Under the pieces are notes generated by a model. The model was not told where the DNA came from and did no database searches. It saw only the letters and a program-made list of their open reading frames with translations. A stretch of 64,000 nucleotides of DNA, from the NCBI GenBank assembly GCA_032719365.1, contig CM064872.1, positions 72,356,752 through 72,420,751 on the forward strand. Reading direction: 5' to 3'. The translations under genes and the position numbers were made by a program. Of this stretch, positions 43,601 to 55,986 are shown one piece after another (positions within the stretch are counted from its first letter, which is position 1; each line of letters begins with the position of its first letter). This DNA comes from Prinsepia uniflora. Its lineage: Eukaryota; Streptophyta; Magnoliopsida; Rosales; Rosaceae.

Positions 43601-44115
43601 TCATTCCTACCTCCACAGGAACACTGAGAAAGTTTCCATTTCCACAACAGAACCCTAAAGTATAAGCATACATTCAAAAGGTCATAACTTCCACAACAAT
43701 ACCCTAAAATATAAGCATATTAATTCAACTCGTAGTTGAAAAGAGAGTTGAGCTGTTGGCACTCACTCTTGACGGAGGAAGAGGGAGCCGATGCAGGAGT
43801 AGCTACGTAAGGATTGGACTCAGCTGGCATGGAGGTGGCGGTTTCACCAGCGATCGGCGCTTGAGCCTCGACGTGAACTGGCGGATCGATAACCGGCGAA
43901 GGCGGAACGTGCGTGGATTCGGACTTGGGTTCCGGGGGCGCCTCAGAGGCGATGGAGACGGAGGTCCAAGTTTCGTGAGAAGGCGGAGCTACGTCGTTTG
44001 GATTGAGCTTAGGGTAGGGAGCGTAGTCTCCGGAGTGAGGAAGGGGATTTGAGGTTTCAGAAGGTAGTGGGTGATCGGCTGCGCGTGCTGCCGATGCCGC
44101 CTTGTGGTCGCTCAT
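40609..44115 (-). CDS. GEM-like GRAM-domain protein (GLABRA2 expression modulator family)
   Basis: Four exons on the minus strand: 44115-43767, 43564-43463, 42918-42647 and 40833-40609 (348+1, 102, 272 and 225 nt; 315 residues). All three introns have GT...AG ends in phase (donors GTGAGT, GTAAGT, GTATGG). The first in-frame ATG is 44115, just below an in-frame TAG near 44209. Residues 1-116 are Pro/Ser/Ala-rich with DYAPYPKLNP and PAESNPYV boxes; 118-150 hold the DSMKDVLGIWGKKAAEATKK box. The GRAM domain runs about 179-257 (KIFRQNF, TYACYLSTSAGPVSGILYLS, SYYKVVLP), then IQIVSIDNHEFWFMSF. GRAM domains bind membrane lipids or proteins; Arabidopsis GEM affects GLABRA2 expression and epidermal cell fate, and relatives are ABA- or stress-responsive. 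The C-terminus has an unusual Pro-Gln repeat. Intron 3 is 1.8 kb. Family call is firm, orthology inferred. Confidence 0.95.
40617..40660. repeat. GGGGCT hexanucleotide repeat in the last GEM-like exon
   Basis: About six GGGGCT units on the plus strand (CCCCAG in the coding strand) encode the (PQ)n tail of the GEM-like protein (residues about 300-312). Length variation would change the tail without shifting the frame. The G-rich strand fits a G-quadruplex pattern. Confidence 0.9.
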
Positions 44116-45270
44116 ATTATTGTGATTGAAAATGGAATCTTTTGTCTTCTTGTTGAACGGCTCGTTCGGGGCGTAGTCAGCGAGAGGAAAACTGCGGGAG
44201 CGGCGCAACTAGATTTCAGGGAAGGGGCGATTTGGATTTGGGACAGTTAACTCTATTCTAGAAGTTTCTGTTTTTTTCCCGAAACTCTATTCTAGAAGTT
44301 TGAATTCACAGTCCATGTTGGTCAAAAGTCGATAATTATTTATCAAAAAAAAAAATCGATAATTATTGAGCTAATTTTATTTTATTTTGGAATTTAAAAA
44401 AAATATATCTTGGGCTTATTTCTCCAGATATGCATGAAATCTGAAGGCCCAAAAGTGTTCTTAGAACGGACGCTCAACATTTCAAAACATGTGGGCTTTT
44501 ATCTATTTGGGCCATTTTTGTTTGTTGTCTTTATTTTACATACCGACTGATGGATGTCGTAAAGGATCTCTTCTGCTTTGAAGATCCATCGTTAGGTGTT
44601 CATTTATAACTAGTTTTGACCCAAAAAAGAAGTCCATAACTAATTGGTTTTCTAAATCTTTTTAAAAACTGGCTACTTTCATATCTCACAAGTAAACTAC
44701 ATAACGATTCAGGTGGGAATCCTAGCGAAAAGTTCAAGTTTAGTATATGAGTTTTGGGCATTGGCCAAATTTGGCCTGCTATTTCCAACGTTATTTTGTG
44801 ACGTCTATGTTCATTATAATGCGTCATATATCACATTCGAATAGATGATTAGTCTAATATTAATGTTTGTAGCAAAATCTCCACTGGGGAAAAAAGAATG
44901 TGACTTTTTACGTGTATTTTGAATTCACACGAAAGTTACATTTTGCACTTTATACTAGTTATTGGTCTATTTAACATCTTAAAACGATCGAATTGACCCA
45001 CTCAGTTTCTTTTCCGTTATAGATATTAAGTATGCATAAAAAAGAATGGTAAAAATGAAAATTTTAACACGCTGACACACTTAAATCACTGTAAATAGTT
45101 TACATGGAAAGATAATTGTGAGATTAATTTTTTTTTTTGTGATTGAAAATATTAATTTTATCATATGATTTTTTTTTCATAATTAACTTTTTGAGAATTT
45201 TTTTCCTTTCAATTGAGAAGGAAACTTTCAAAGACTTTGGTCCATCTTCTTCTCTATAACACCGCCCCCG

Positions 45271-45306
<36 letters not shown>

Positions 45307-45659
45307 CCTGACCAATTTCCTTTCCCTACCAGGTAAGATTGCATCAACACCATCATTCACACCCGAGTAATAGAAAGTAAATCAATAAAAATTTAAGAAG
45401 AACATGAATTACATGGGAAGCATAATATAAACAAATACAAAATAAAAATTGAAGATGTGAAAATGGAAAATAACATAAACAAAAATAGAAAACTAGAGCG
45501 TCAAATAATTTGAGGGAGAAATGCGAATGAGGCCAAATTATTTACAATTTATAGAGGAGAGAGACAACATAGAAAAACAATTAAAATAACTAAAAAACAC
45601 AAAAAATTGAAATCCATCAGTTGTTCATCTTCCTTCTCCAAATTTCCAAATGTCTTCAT
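44116..45659. other. Region upstream of the GEM-like gene
   Basis: The 5' leader and promoter of the GEM-like gene should lie in 44116-44800; no clear TATA box assigned. AT-rich beyond, no gene. Contains the 31-C run at 45274-45304. Confidence 0.5.
45274..45304. repeat. Run of 31 C
   Basis: An uninterrupted C homopolymer preceded by CCGCCCCCGGTG. The length could include sequencing or assembly error. On the minus strand it is a G-quadruplex-forming G run. Confidence 0.85.
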
Positions 45660-46267
45660 CTTTTTCATCGCGATGGAGGAGTATAAGGCACACGTGGGTG
45701 GTGTTCTCGCTCTGCTCGAAGTAGTCCGACACCATGCGAGGCCTCATAGCTCGTTCCTCAGAGCTCAATCCTCAGGCCTCATAGCTCATTTATCAAAAAT
45801 GGGAAGCAGAAAGCCCCAGAGCTCGATAGAGGCCAAAGTAGGGACGCAGGAGTAGCAGGAGACATCATCGACTTTATTGAAATTCAAGAATAGGCTTGAC
45901 GGACACCACGATGGAGGAGCATGAGGCACCCATGGGTGGTGTTCTCGCTCTCCTCGAAGTACTCGGGCACCAAAAGAGGCCTCAAAAATTTTTCCTCAGA
46001 GATCAATCCTCAGGGCTTAGAGTGTGTTCATCAAAAGGGGGAGCAAGAGGCCTCAGAGCTCGATGGATGCCATGGTGGAGGAGCATGAGGAGCATGAGGA
46101 GTAGGAGGCGTCGTCAACTTTATTGAAAATTTTTAACGGGCTCGACCGACACCACGGTGGAGGAGCAGGAGGCACGTGTGGGTGGTGTTATCAATCTGCT
46201 CGAAGTACTCGAACACTAGGCGAGGCCTTAGAGCTCGTTCCTCATAGCTCAATCCCAAGGCCTCAGA
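45660..46267 (+). repeat. ~240-bp tandem repeat, first 2.5 units
   Basis: Units start at about 45666, 45903 and 46150 (GATGGAGGAG or GGTGGAGGAG), spacing 237 and 247 bp, sharing GTGGGTGGTGTTCTCGCTCT, CTCGAAGTACTCG and GCCTCAGAGCTCG. Two units are open in the same register and start MEEYKAHVGGVLALLEV or MEEHEAPMGGVLALLEV; the third has stops. Function unknown. The third unit is cut by solo LTR J at TCAGA and resumes at 52235. Confidence 0.75.
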
Positions 46268-46863
46268 TGACATGACCCATCCCAAGCCTCCCTGGATTAA
46301 CGCGGGATGTGTCATGCTCACGTCTGACACCCCGTGCCAAACCAGAGATACACCTAACCCTCTCGAGGCTTCTAGAGTAGGTCAGGATCTGTAGAGCCAT
46401 GTGATGTCTCGGTCTCTCCTACAGCCCACATCCGTAATCAACCCAAAGGATATTAAAAACAGGAAAAGTTGTGAGTGGACGAAAATAAATAGTTTATAAA
46501 ATAAATTTCTAAAAATACTTTTATACCCTTCATTAAAGGGCATGCATGCATATAAACCAGCTATTTAAACCATTTCTTAAACCAATCATCAGGCTTGTAA
46601 ATCGTTCCATAGTGAAAACATTTAATAATCAAACTATTTCCTCTTTCCAATTATTAGGGTCTTAGCCCAAAACCATAATCACTTGGGAACTCAACCCAAA
46701 ACCAATTCATGTGGGTCACTGCCCAAATCAGTTAACACAAAAATAATCAATCCAGTAAAATATATTTTAACCAATCATTGGCATCTCAGGTGTCTGACAT
46801 CCTAGATGTCTAATCCATATTGTCACGATCATAAGGCTACACGTGCCTCTCGGGGGTCTCAAG

Positions 46864-49800
46864 TATAACAACCCGTCCCGAGTATCGGGATTAAATATTA
46901 ATTAATTATGGTTAAGAATGACTAATCTGGGATTAGTTGAGTGAAATCGGACGAAATGTGCAAAATGATCGTTTTGCCCTTGGGCGTGGGCAAACTATTG
47001 ACTTTTTGATTGGTCGGTCAAACGGACTTTGACCAATGACCGTGACGTAGTTCAGGACGTCACGAGTTCATAGACAGGTGGCACGTGTGATTCTGATATT
47101 CGAGGAAGAAGTTATGACGTTCGGAAGTCGAGAGGTATTTTGGTAATTTGGTTGAAAAGGGGCCAAATGCTGACTTTTGACCCGGGAGGTCTAATGGACG
47201 AGGACCAAGGACCGTTACGTAGATCGAATCGATACAAATCCATAGACAGGCGGCACGCCGAAAATGGACGTACGACGAAAAAGTTACGGTCACGGAAGTA
47301 AAATCGATTAACCGAATGAACCGAAGTTTGAATTAAAATAATAATATAATATTACAATCTGACCGAAAAGCTAGAATTAATCTGGACCCTTGGATGAGTG
47401 ACAAGTCACTCATCCCCACACTTACTTTCCCTAATTCATGGATCTTGTCCCTATTGGCTATTTAGCTTATATTTAATTCCCCTCATGCAATCCCAGCCGT
47501 CCATCTCATTTCCAAGATTGAATCTGCACCCTCCATCCCCTCTCATCTGGCGCATCATCTCGCTCTCTCACTCTGTTATATTTTTCTACCTGAAACATAT
47601 ACACACACAACTCATTCGAACAAACACACCAACCCATCACCCATCTCCTTTGTGTTTGTGTGTGAGAGACTAAGATAGTGAGGGACTGAGAGACAGAAAG
47701 GACGACAGCGACGATCACGGTGGTTCACGACCAAGGGTAAGTTGACCCGAGAGCTCATTATGTTCAAGTTTTGAAAGTCAACTTTTAATCGTAGTTTTAA
47801 ACTCCTGGTTGATTCTCATGGGACCTAGGGACAGAAACAAACCCAGTGGACTCGAATTCGAGGCTTAAGGTGGCCTGGATCGATGGGGAGGATAATCGGA
47901 AAATCTGGGTTTCGGGTTCGTGTTCAGAGGTAAGGATCTAAACGTGTTTTCTTGTCTTTGATTCAATAAAACTCTTTGTTGGACTTAGAAGAATACGTAG
48001 GAAGAAACCCCATAGCAAATGGTTGAGGAATGACTAAGAACCGGCCGGGTCGGTTCAGCGGTTCGGTTGAACCGATTCGAACCAGTGAACCCGGTTCACC
48101 AAAGGAAGACGATGACACTGTTCACCTTGCGTGGACTTCACGCGCAGCCGCTTGCGGCGGTGCGTGGAGGGTATTTTGGGGAAACTTCCAACATGACTTT
48201 CAATCTATTCGATGTAACGAAAATTTTGGAACTGGTTTCGTGTCGATCAGACACCGTTTCGATATTGTTCGGGACGTCCGAAGGTTTTGAATCGAATTTA
48301 TAAATAGTTAAAAATTCGGAAAAATTACGGGACTTTAATAGGAGGTTAATGAAAGGGTTAGTGACCCTCTAATGTAATTTGGACAGGTTTGGAAGTCCCG
48401 GTGATAGTGGTATGGCCCGGGAAGGCCTATGACACTTATAATGAGGCGCATCGTTCGACGGTCTGTGAGTGGACTTTGGTTTTATAAATACTATGCATGC
48501 TTAACTGTGTTATATGTTTTATATACGTGATTTCTATGATGGTGACTGTGATTATTGATTTCGCGTATGTTGCACGTATTTTGAGATATTTTCCGTATTA
48601 CACGTATATCGAGACTGATGATTTTATTGTGGTTCTACTTGCTTGTGGTTTCATGTATAATGTGAAATGGTTTTGAAATTGGAAAGATGAACTCGGGCTT
48701 GAGGCCCAATTGTTTTGGAAACCTCGGACTTGGAGTTCATTTGAGTTACGTAATCGAGCCGGGGGCCCAGTTGCTTTATGAAATCGAGCTAGGGGCCCAG
48801 TTGTTTACGGAATCGGGCTGAGACCCATTTGAGTTATACTATCGGGTCAGGGGCCCAGTTGCTTTATGAAATCGAGTTAGGGGCCCAGTTGTTTACGGAA
48901 TCGGGCTGAGACCCATTTGAGTTATACTATCGGGTCAAGGGCCCAGTTAATTTGCGAATTCGGGTCGTGGGCCCAGTGGTTTACAGAATCGGGCATGAGG
49001 CCCAGTTGGGTCATAAATGTGATTTCGGGTCTGAGACCCTTTGTTTCATAAATGTGATTTCGAGTCTGGGACCCTATGTTTTATAAACGTGATTTCGGGC
49101 CAGGGACCCTAAATGGAATTGTGATGTTTTATGGAGATTTCGGGCAGGGCCCATTGAATGTTATGAAATGATTTGATAAAACTGTTTTCCATATACCATC
49201 TTAATACGAGGATATGTGATGGTCTCCTCCAGGTGTCTAGGACACTGGGGAAGTCACGATGCATTGCTTGCGAGGGGTCATTGTAAGGAGCTACCGGACC
49301 GTATAGTGATTTAGGAGCAGGATTGCTATGATCAGACGTCTGGGACGTCAGACATCTGGGATGTCAAAGATATTGACCGGAAGAGACCCCGAGCAGCACG
49401 CGTTGCTTATTATACCGTGAGATATGACGTCTAGGACGCTAGGCATCTGGGATGCTGGAGATGGTAATGTGGTAAATATGAACTGTTGAATCTACGAAAT
49501 GGTTTTTCGGTTGGATTTATGTTTATGGATTTGGGCGATGGCCCACTTCGTTTTGTACTTACGGATTTGGCATTCTACAGTTTTGGGCTAAGTTCCCACA
49601 CTTGGTTTTGAGTTACGGTTTTTGGGCTAAGGCCCTAATGGCTTGTTGAGTAAATGTTTGATTACTGGTTTTCGATGCATGCATATGTTTTTAATGAAGG
49701 GTATAAATGTCTTGTGAAATGTGTTTTATGAACTTAATTATTTTCGTCCACTCACAGCCTTTGCTGTTTGTAATGCCCTTCAGGTTGATCACGGATGCGA

Positions 49801-49967
49801 CTGCAGCAGAGACCGGGACATCGCATGCCTCCTCCATCGATCCTTGCGTACTCTAGAAACCCCGAGTGGGCAGTGGTATTAGGGTATCCCTTGTCTGCCA
49901 CTTCGTGTCAGACGGGAGCATGGCATATTCCACAGTAATCCCGGGGGGATTGGGATGGGTCGTGTCA
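46864..49967 (+). mobile_element. Solo LTR K (3.1 kb) inside J
   Basis: Plus-sense: TATAACAACCCGTCCCGAG (second base G changed to A) ... GGGTCGTGTCA. Perfect TSD TCAAG (46859-46863 and 49968-49972). Carries GTGACGT-N8-ACGTCAC at 47042-47063, the second U3 module near 47245, the GC-rich block near 48131-48170, a run of GGGCCCAG-rich repeats at 48680-49160 and mini-hairpins at 49233-49245, 49335-49349 and 49351-49365. No internal domain. Confidence 0.93.
48680..49160 (+). repeat. Short tandem repeats in LTR K
   Basis: Units of about 27-33 bp such as AATCGGGCTGAGACCCATTT and GAGCTAGGGGCCCAGTTG, with a longer period near 90-107 bp. Each unit carries a GGGC...GCCC or GGG...CCC pair. Confidence 0.7.
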
Positions 49968-52234
49968 TCAAGTCCGAATAATCCCCTGGGTCCACCAGTG
50001 TTTGGGCGGTACCATAGAGGTATGCCTTTCCCGAATCACTGCCCGGGGTATGACATCTCAGATGTCTAATCAATAGCGATCCTGATCCTAAGCCTCTCTA
50101 CGTGAGCTTCTCTGCAGTCTCTCCGTAGGGCGACCCCTATCAGGCAATGTGTCGTGACTACTCCAGCCTCCCTGACGTCTGGAGGAGACAGTCCATTCAT
50201 AAGGATGGTATGTTTAAAAACTGAAATCCAGCTAATGAGAAAACCATCGTAAAACCATTTATAGCTCAATTCAAGTTTACAAATATTTCAACAGGGTTTT
50301 AGCCTGAGGTATAACTTCCATAAACCATTTCCACCAAAATCAGGATTCAGGCGATCCGATCCAATCCAAATTCGATTATCAATAGGGACTCAGACCAGAT
50401 CCAAATCCAAAACCAAATCCCATTAGGGTCTCCAAACCCGAAATCATATTTCATAACCACAAATGAGACTCATGCCCAATATCTTAACCAACTGGGCCTT
50501 AAGCGTGATACCGTAAAATCAATAGGGCCTCAAGCTCGGAATAATATTTTCAAGTCTGAAATCATTTGAAACCATAAGTACGTATAAAACCAACCACAAC
50601 ATAAAGTATAAATCCTCGAAATACGTGCAATACCACATTAATACGAAATGACCAAAACACCACAATCATATGCACTCAAGGCATCCCAAATCATGTAATT
50701 AAAACATATAAAATATTTATGCATGCATCATATATAGAAATCAAGTGTCAACTCACAGACCGTTCTTGCTGCGCGCTTGCAAGTTGCGCCGTAAGCCACT
50801 CAGGGCTATACTGAACTTCCCGGGTCGCCTAGACCTGCCCAAAACACACTTAAAGGTCACTACTAACCTAGACAAGTCCTAAGCAAAAACCCCCAAAACT
50901 TCCTGAAAAGTCAACGTGTCCCGGACACGCATCCGTAGGCTAAAAACCTCAATTTGACCAATCTAACGATCTCTGATCGATCTGAAATCACCACCATTAG
51001 ATTTAGATCGTCGAAACCTTTCAAATGAGATCGGTCTCATCTCGAAATACGTGCCCATGCGCCCCCATGCGCGAGTCAAGTTCGTGGTCAACGCTGGTCA
51101 AAGTTAACGCTGACGTGAGCAGTTAGCAGTCAATGGTTGACGTCAACCTAACAGGTCTGACACCTGTCAGGTCTGATAGCACCACATGTCAGCTCCTGAT
51201 TGGTCCACTTGTTAGTGCTGACTGGACCTAACAGCTGCCATGTGGCATGACACCTCTGATAGGATGATGACATCACCTGCTGACGTCATCATCGTCTACC
51301 TCTCGACGGGTCGACCCGGTCCCCTGCAACAGGATCAACCGGACCCGCGACCTGACCTGGCTGGTTTTTCATTCCTCCAACCACCATTTCCCACCATATT
51401 TGAACCCCTAACCTCGTCTACCACCCAAAAATAATCCTACAACCTCAAAATTAAGAAAACTGGGCTAGACATTACTTGTTCGATCAAGAACCCGCACAAC
51501 CAACTTCAAGCTTCCTGCCTGCACTGCCCAGTCGTCCTTCATCTCCCCTTTTAATCCTTAGGAATTCGCATGGACTCAATAAACATAACCCAAGCATTAA
51601 GAGCAACCCCAAACGTTCACAATCCAAAATCCAAATTTCAGCCAAAACGGGTTTTGCGGGTTACTTGGGTTATGGGTTTTCCTCCACCGTCAATGGCGGT
51701 CCTGCTACCTCCTATGTCGTCTCTAGTCTCTCACTCATCTCAGTCACTCTCTCTCTGGTCTCATCTGAAGGTGGTGGTAGGGGTGGGTTGTGTGGGTTTC
51801 GGGTGTGAATGAACAAAGAATAGGATGAATGAAATAACATCCCAAACAATTGGGGTTTGGGCAAACCAGATGGGTGACACTTATCACTCATCAAGTGGTC
51901 CCCCCCCCCCCTTAGATTTCAACCCAATCCAAAACTGCCATTGTCCAATTTTCTTGGTATGCGTGAATCGTACCATTTCTCTTCCGTGACCCTTAATTTT
52001 CTCGTCGAACTTCCGATTCCGACGTGCCGCCTGTCTAGGGACTCGTAACATCCCGATGTACGTAACGATCTTTGATCCTCGTGCATTTGACCTCTCGGTT
52101 CAAAAGTAAACATTTTACCCATTCTCAGGGGCAAAATTGTCATTTTACATCGACGGTCCGAAAATCCTTGACTAATATCTTATTAGTCACGATAATCCTT
52201 AATTAATCTCGTAAACTCGTGACGGGTTGTTACA

Positions 52235-52424
52235 TCAGAGCTCGTTTATCATCAACATCATCGGCAGAAGGTGAGGCCTAAGAGCTTATTCCTCGTAAAT
52301 TCCAAAATAATTAATTATCAAATTCAATTAATCAAACAATATCATACAACAAATGCATAAACCAATTGATCAAACAAGGAAGTAAGAAATAATTGAAGTT
52401 GAGTTGTTAATAGGTTTTATTGGT
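52235..52424 (+). repeat. ~240-bp repeat, continuation after J
   Basis: Starts TCAGAGCTCGTTTATCATC and GAGGCCTAAGAGCTTATTCCTC as in the units at 45660-46267, then fades into AT-rich sequence near 52300 and reaches the broken end of element L near 52425. Confidence 0.6.
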
Positions 52425-54872
52425 CAATCGGTCGACAATCACCCAAACTCCATCGAATCCTCTCTGAGTCCTTGGCAACTTAAAGACAAAATCCATGGTA
52501 ATGTGATCCCACTTCCACTCGGGAATCGGAAGTGGTTGCATAGCTCCATACGGTCTCTGCCGCTCTGCCTTGACCTGATGACAAGTCAAACATTTACTCA
52601 CCTGCAATATCCTTTTTCATTCCTACCCACCAATAGTGGTTCCGGAGGGTACAGTACATCTTTGTACCTCCCGGATGCATGGCATAAGCCGAACTGTGGG
52701 CTTCCTCAAGAATTTCTGCCCGTAACTCTGCCACTGTAGGAACACACAAACGGCCCAGTTTCACCAGAGCTCCATCTCTTCGGATAGTAAAGTCCTGCCT
52801 CTCATCCGTTTCGTCCTCAATCCTGTAGATACAAAGTGTCGGATTCTCTAATTGTGCCTCGATAATCCGATCGACTAGAACAGGTCGTACATGAAAACTG
52901 GCCAACAAAGTTCCCTGCTCATCCATCCCCAGCATAACTCCAGCTCTTTGGAGTTCCACTAGCAAAGGAAGGTACATCAGCCTCAGGTGTGCAATCGATC
53001 CTGCTGACTTCCTGCTAAGTGCGTCTACCACGACGTTCGCCTTTCCTAGATGATATTCAATCGTACAATCATAGTCCTTGATTAGTTCCAACCACCGTCG
53101 TTGCCTCACGTTCAGCTCCTTCTGAGTGAACAAATGCTTTAGACTCTGATGATCGGTGAAGATCCTGCAAGTCACCCCGTACAGATAATGTCTCCAGATT
53201 TTTAAAGCGTGAACCACTGCCGCCAACTCCAGATCATGCGTAGGGTAGTTCAGTTCATGTGTCTTTAGTTGTCTTGATGCATAAGCGATAACTCGGCCAT
53301 TCTGCATCAGCACGCAACCCAAACCTTGTAATGATGCGTCACTGTAGACTTCGAACTCTCCACTATTATCAGGTAAAGCAAGAACAGGTGTGGTAGTTAA
53401 CCGACGTTTTAATTCCTGATAACTCTTCTCACACCGTTCATCCCAAACAAACTTTACTCCTTTCCTGGTCAAACGGGTCAACGGTGCAGTGATACTAGAA
53501 AAGCCCTCAACAAATCTCCGGTAGTATCCTGCCAAACCAACGAAACTCCGTACCTCAGTCACGGTCGTCGGTCTAGCCCAATTCGTCACAGCTTCGGTCT
53601 TCTGGGGATCCACACTAATCCCGTCTACTGACACCACATGTCCCAGAAAACCAATGCTGGTTAGCCAAAACTGGCACTTACTCAGCTTGGCGTATAACTG
53701 GTTCTGCCTCAGCTTCCCTAACACCAACCGTAAGTGTTTCTCATGAGCTTGAGCACTCCTCGAGTACACTTGGATGTCATCAATGAACACGATCACGAAC
53801 TTATCCAAATAAGATCGGAATACCCTATTCATCAAATCCATGAATGCTGCTGGAGCATTCGTCAAGCCGAAAGCCATCACAAGGAACTCATAATGCCCGT
53901 ATCTGGTCCGAAACGCTGTCTTCGGGACATCCTCCTCAGTAATCTTCAACTGATGATAACCAGATCGTAAATCAATCTTCGAGAAGTACTGTGCTCCTCG
54001 CAGTTGATCGAATAGATCATCAATCCTGGGTAAGGGGTACTAGTTCCTTACCGTGACCTTGTTGAGCTGTCGATAGTCCACACACAAACGGAGGCTCCCC
54101 TCATTCTTCTTCACAAATAAGACCGGTGCTCTCCACGGTGATGTACTTGGTCGGATGAATCCCAAATCCACCAACTCCTGCAATTGGGTTTTCAGCTCCC
54201 GCAACTTAGCTGGTGTCATCCGATATGGTGCTTGTGATATAGGTCGTGTGCCAGGAAGTAGTTCAATCGTGAACTCGATCTCCCGATGTGGTGGTAAGCC
54301 AGTAAAATCTTCTGGAAACACATCCGGAAATTCTTGCACCACATGTATATCATCGGCACTCGGAGTATCACTCTGCGTCGTCACAACATGCGCCAGATAA
54401 CCCTGGCATCCCTTCTGTAGAAGGTTGGTAGCGGCAAGTGAAGAAATTATTTCAGGTAGCGAACCGTCATGCTCTCCCTGAAAAGTAACTCCGGCAAACC
54501 CGGACTCCGCAGAATCACTCGCCTATTACAATAGTCGATGAGCGAACCGTGCTCCGTCAACCAATCCATTCCCAAGATAACATCAAAGTCATGGATATCC
54601 ATAAGGATTAGATCAGCTAGTAGATCTACATCCTCCACCCTTACTGGGCATCTCCGGATCACCTGATTCACTATGTACACAACGCCTATCGGTGTACCAA
54701 CACCCATCTCACTATCCAAGGATGACACCTCGCGATCTAACATACTCGCACAACTCTTCGAAATAAAAGAATGGGTAGCCCCAGCATCCATTAACACCCG
54801 TACAACAAGATTTGAGATATGAAGAGTACTTGTAACCACGTCTGGGGCTGACCTCGCCTGCTGCTGAGTCAC
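52425..54872 (-). pseudogene. L protease-pol (broken)
   Basis: Protease with LMDAGATHSFISKSC; linker EFTIELLPGTRPISQAPYR; RT with NAPAAFMDLMNR and FIDDIQVYS (Ile-Gln instead of Ile-Leu after the Asp pair); RNase H DASLQGLGCVLMQ; integrase zinc region. Breaks: a frame change between 54447 and 54384, in-frame TAG at 54040-54042 where a Lys codon stands in relatives, a small deletion and frame change near 52600, and truncation at VDRLT. It cannot encode an active enzyme. Confidence 0.88.
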
Positions 54873-55024
54873 TGCAAAAACACGAGCCCTGTGCCCCGTA
54901 GTCTGTTTGCGCCCACGCGCGCCACGCTTAGCACCCTGTCCTCGGCCTCCGGTAGCGTTGGAAGCCGAACTCTATGCAACACTAGCACCTTTAGCCTCGT
55001 TGTTTCTTTACAGAAAATGGAAAT

Positions 55025-55883
55025 CTAGGGCATAGTGGCCCGCTCCTCCATAAGCAAAACAACTGACTGTCCTCGGTCCATCCCAAGACCTTCCTGATGC
55101 ACCACTCCAAGACTGATGCTGTCCAGAACTGAATCTCGATCCGCCGCTCTGAGAGCCCCCATGTCGACCTGACCAGCCACGACCACGTAAAGATGAGGGT
55201 GCTCCTCAGTAACCTCCCCCCTTAGAGATCTTCGGGCCGGTTGGTCCCAGATGTGGACGATCCCGGCGCTGACCCTCACCTGATGATTGTCGCGCCTGGT
55301 ATGCCGCCAGACTGGCCTCGACACGAACTGCAGCGTCGACCATGTCCCTCAGAGTTGCATAACTGGCAGCCGTCACACTTGCCCGTAACTCTCCTCGGAG
55401 TCCCAGCTCAAATCTTTGACATTTTTCCTCCTCGGTACTCACAAAAGCTGCCGCAAAACGGGAAAGCTTCCCGAAAGTCTGCTCATATTCTGCCACTGAC
55501 ATATCTCCCTGCTCCAGCCGCAGGAACTCTGCCTCTCGTGCCACGCGAAATGATCGCGGGTAGTACTGATCTAGGAATTGGGCACGAAAGACCTCCCATG
55601 TGGTGGTGTGGACCGGCCACCTTGACATCTCAAGACCATGCCACCACTGATAAGCTCCGCCTTCCAGTAAGAAGGCCACCAATGTCACCCGCTCGCCTGG
55701 TGGGCAATGCATCACGATGAAGATTCTTTCCCATTTAGCAATCCACTCATAGGCATCCTCGGGGTTTGATCCCCCGTTGAAAGGTGTGGCTCCCAACCGC
55801 TGAGCCCGCTCAATGATAGCGCATTCCATCTCTCTCTCAAATTCCTCGTCGGTTCGTGCTTGAGGAATTCTCCTTGGAGGCAT
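55025..55883 (-). pseudogene. L gag (broken)
   Basis: Starts MPPRRIPQARTDEEFERE at 55883; core ERAQRLGATPFNGGSNPEDA and FLDQYYPRSFRVAREAEFLR are intact. A stop at about 55206 (TGA after GGGY, a likely CGA change) precedes the Gly-rich tail, and the zinc knuckle has lost Cys residues (CFAYGGAGHY). Closest to gag of element A in this window. Confidence 0.85.
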
Positions 55884-55986
55884 AACCCACTGTTAAGAGG
55901 CATAGATTAGATAATGACATCTTTTAAACTAAGTACTGACCACTAGTCTAGCATGCTGACCATAACCTAGTGCTCTGATACCAAGT

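Larger units (their letters stand above)
46268..52234 (-). mobile_element. Solo LTR J, interrupted by solo LTR K
   Basis: Minus-sense LTR in two pieces, 46268-46863 and 49973-52234 (about 2.86 kb together), bounded by TGACATGACCC and GGGTTGTTACA. Perfect TSD TCAGA (46263-46267 and 52235-52239). No internal domain, so a solo LTR. It contains 6-3-6 mini-hairpins at 46796-46810 and 50052-50066, a TGACGTCA site near 51281 and a decayed U3 module near 52020-52060. Small ORFs (for example 51240-51812) are not supported. Confidence 0.9.

Noticed and set aside
44116..44208. N-terminal extension of the GEM-like protein
   Set aside because: Would need a TTG start directly after a TAG; the ATG at 44115 is preferred.
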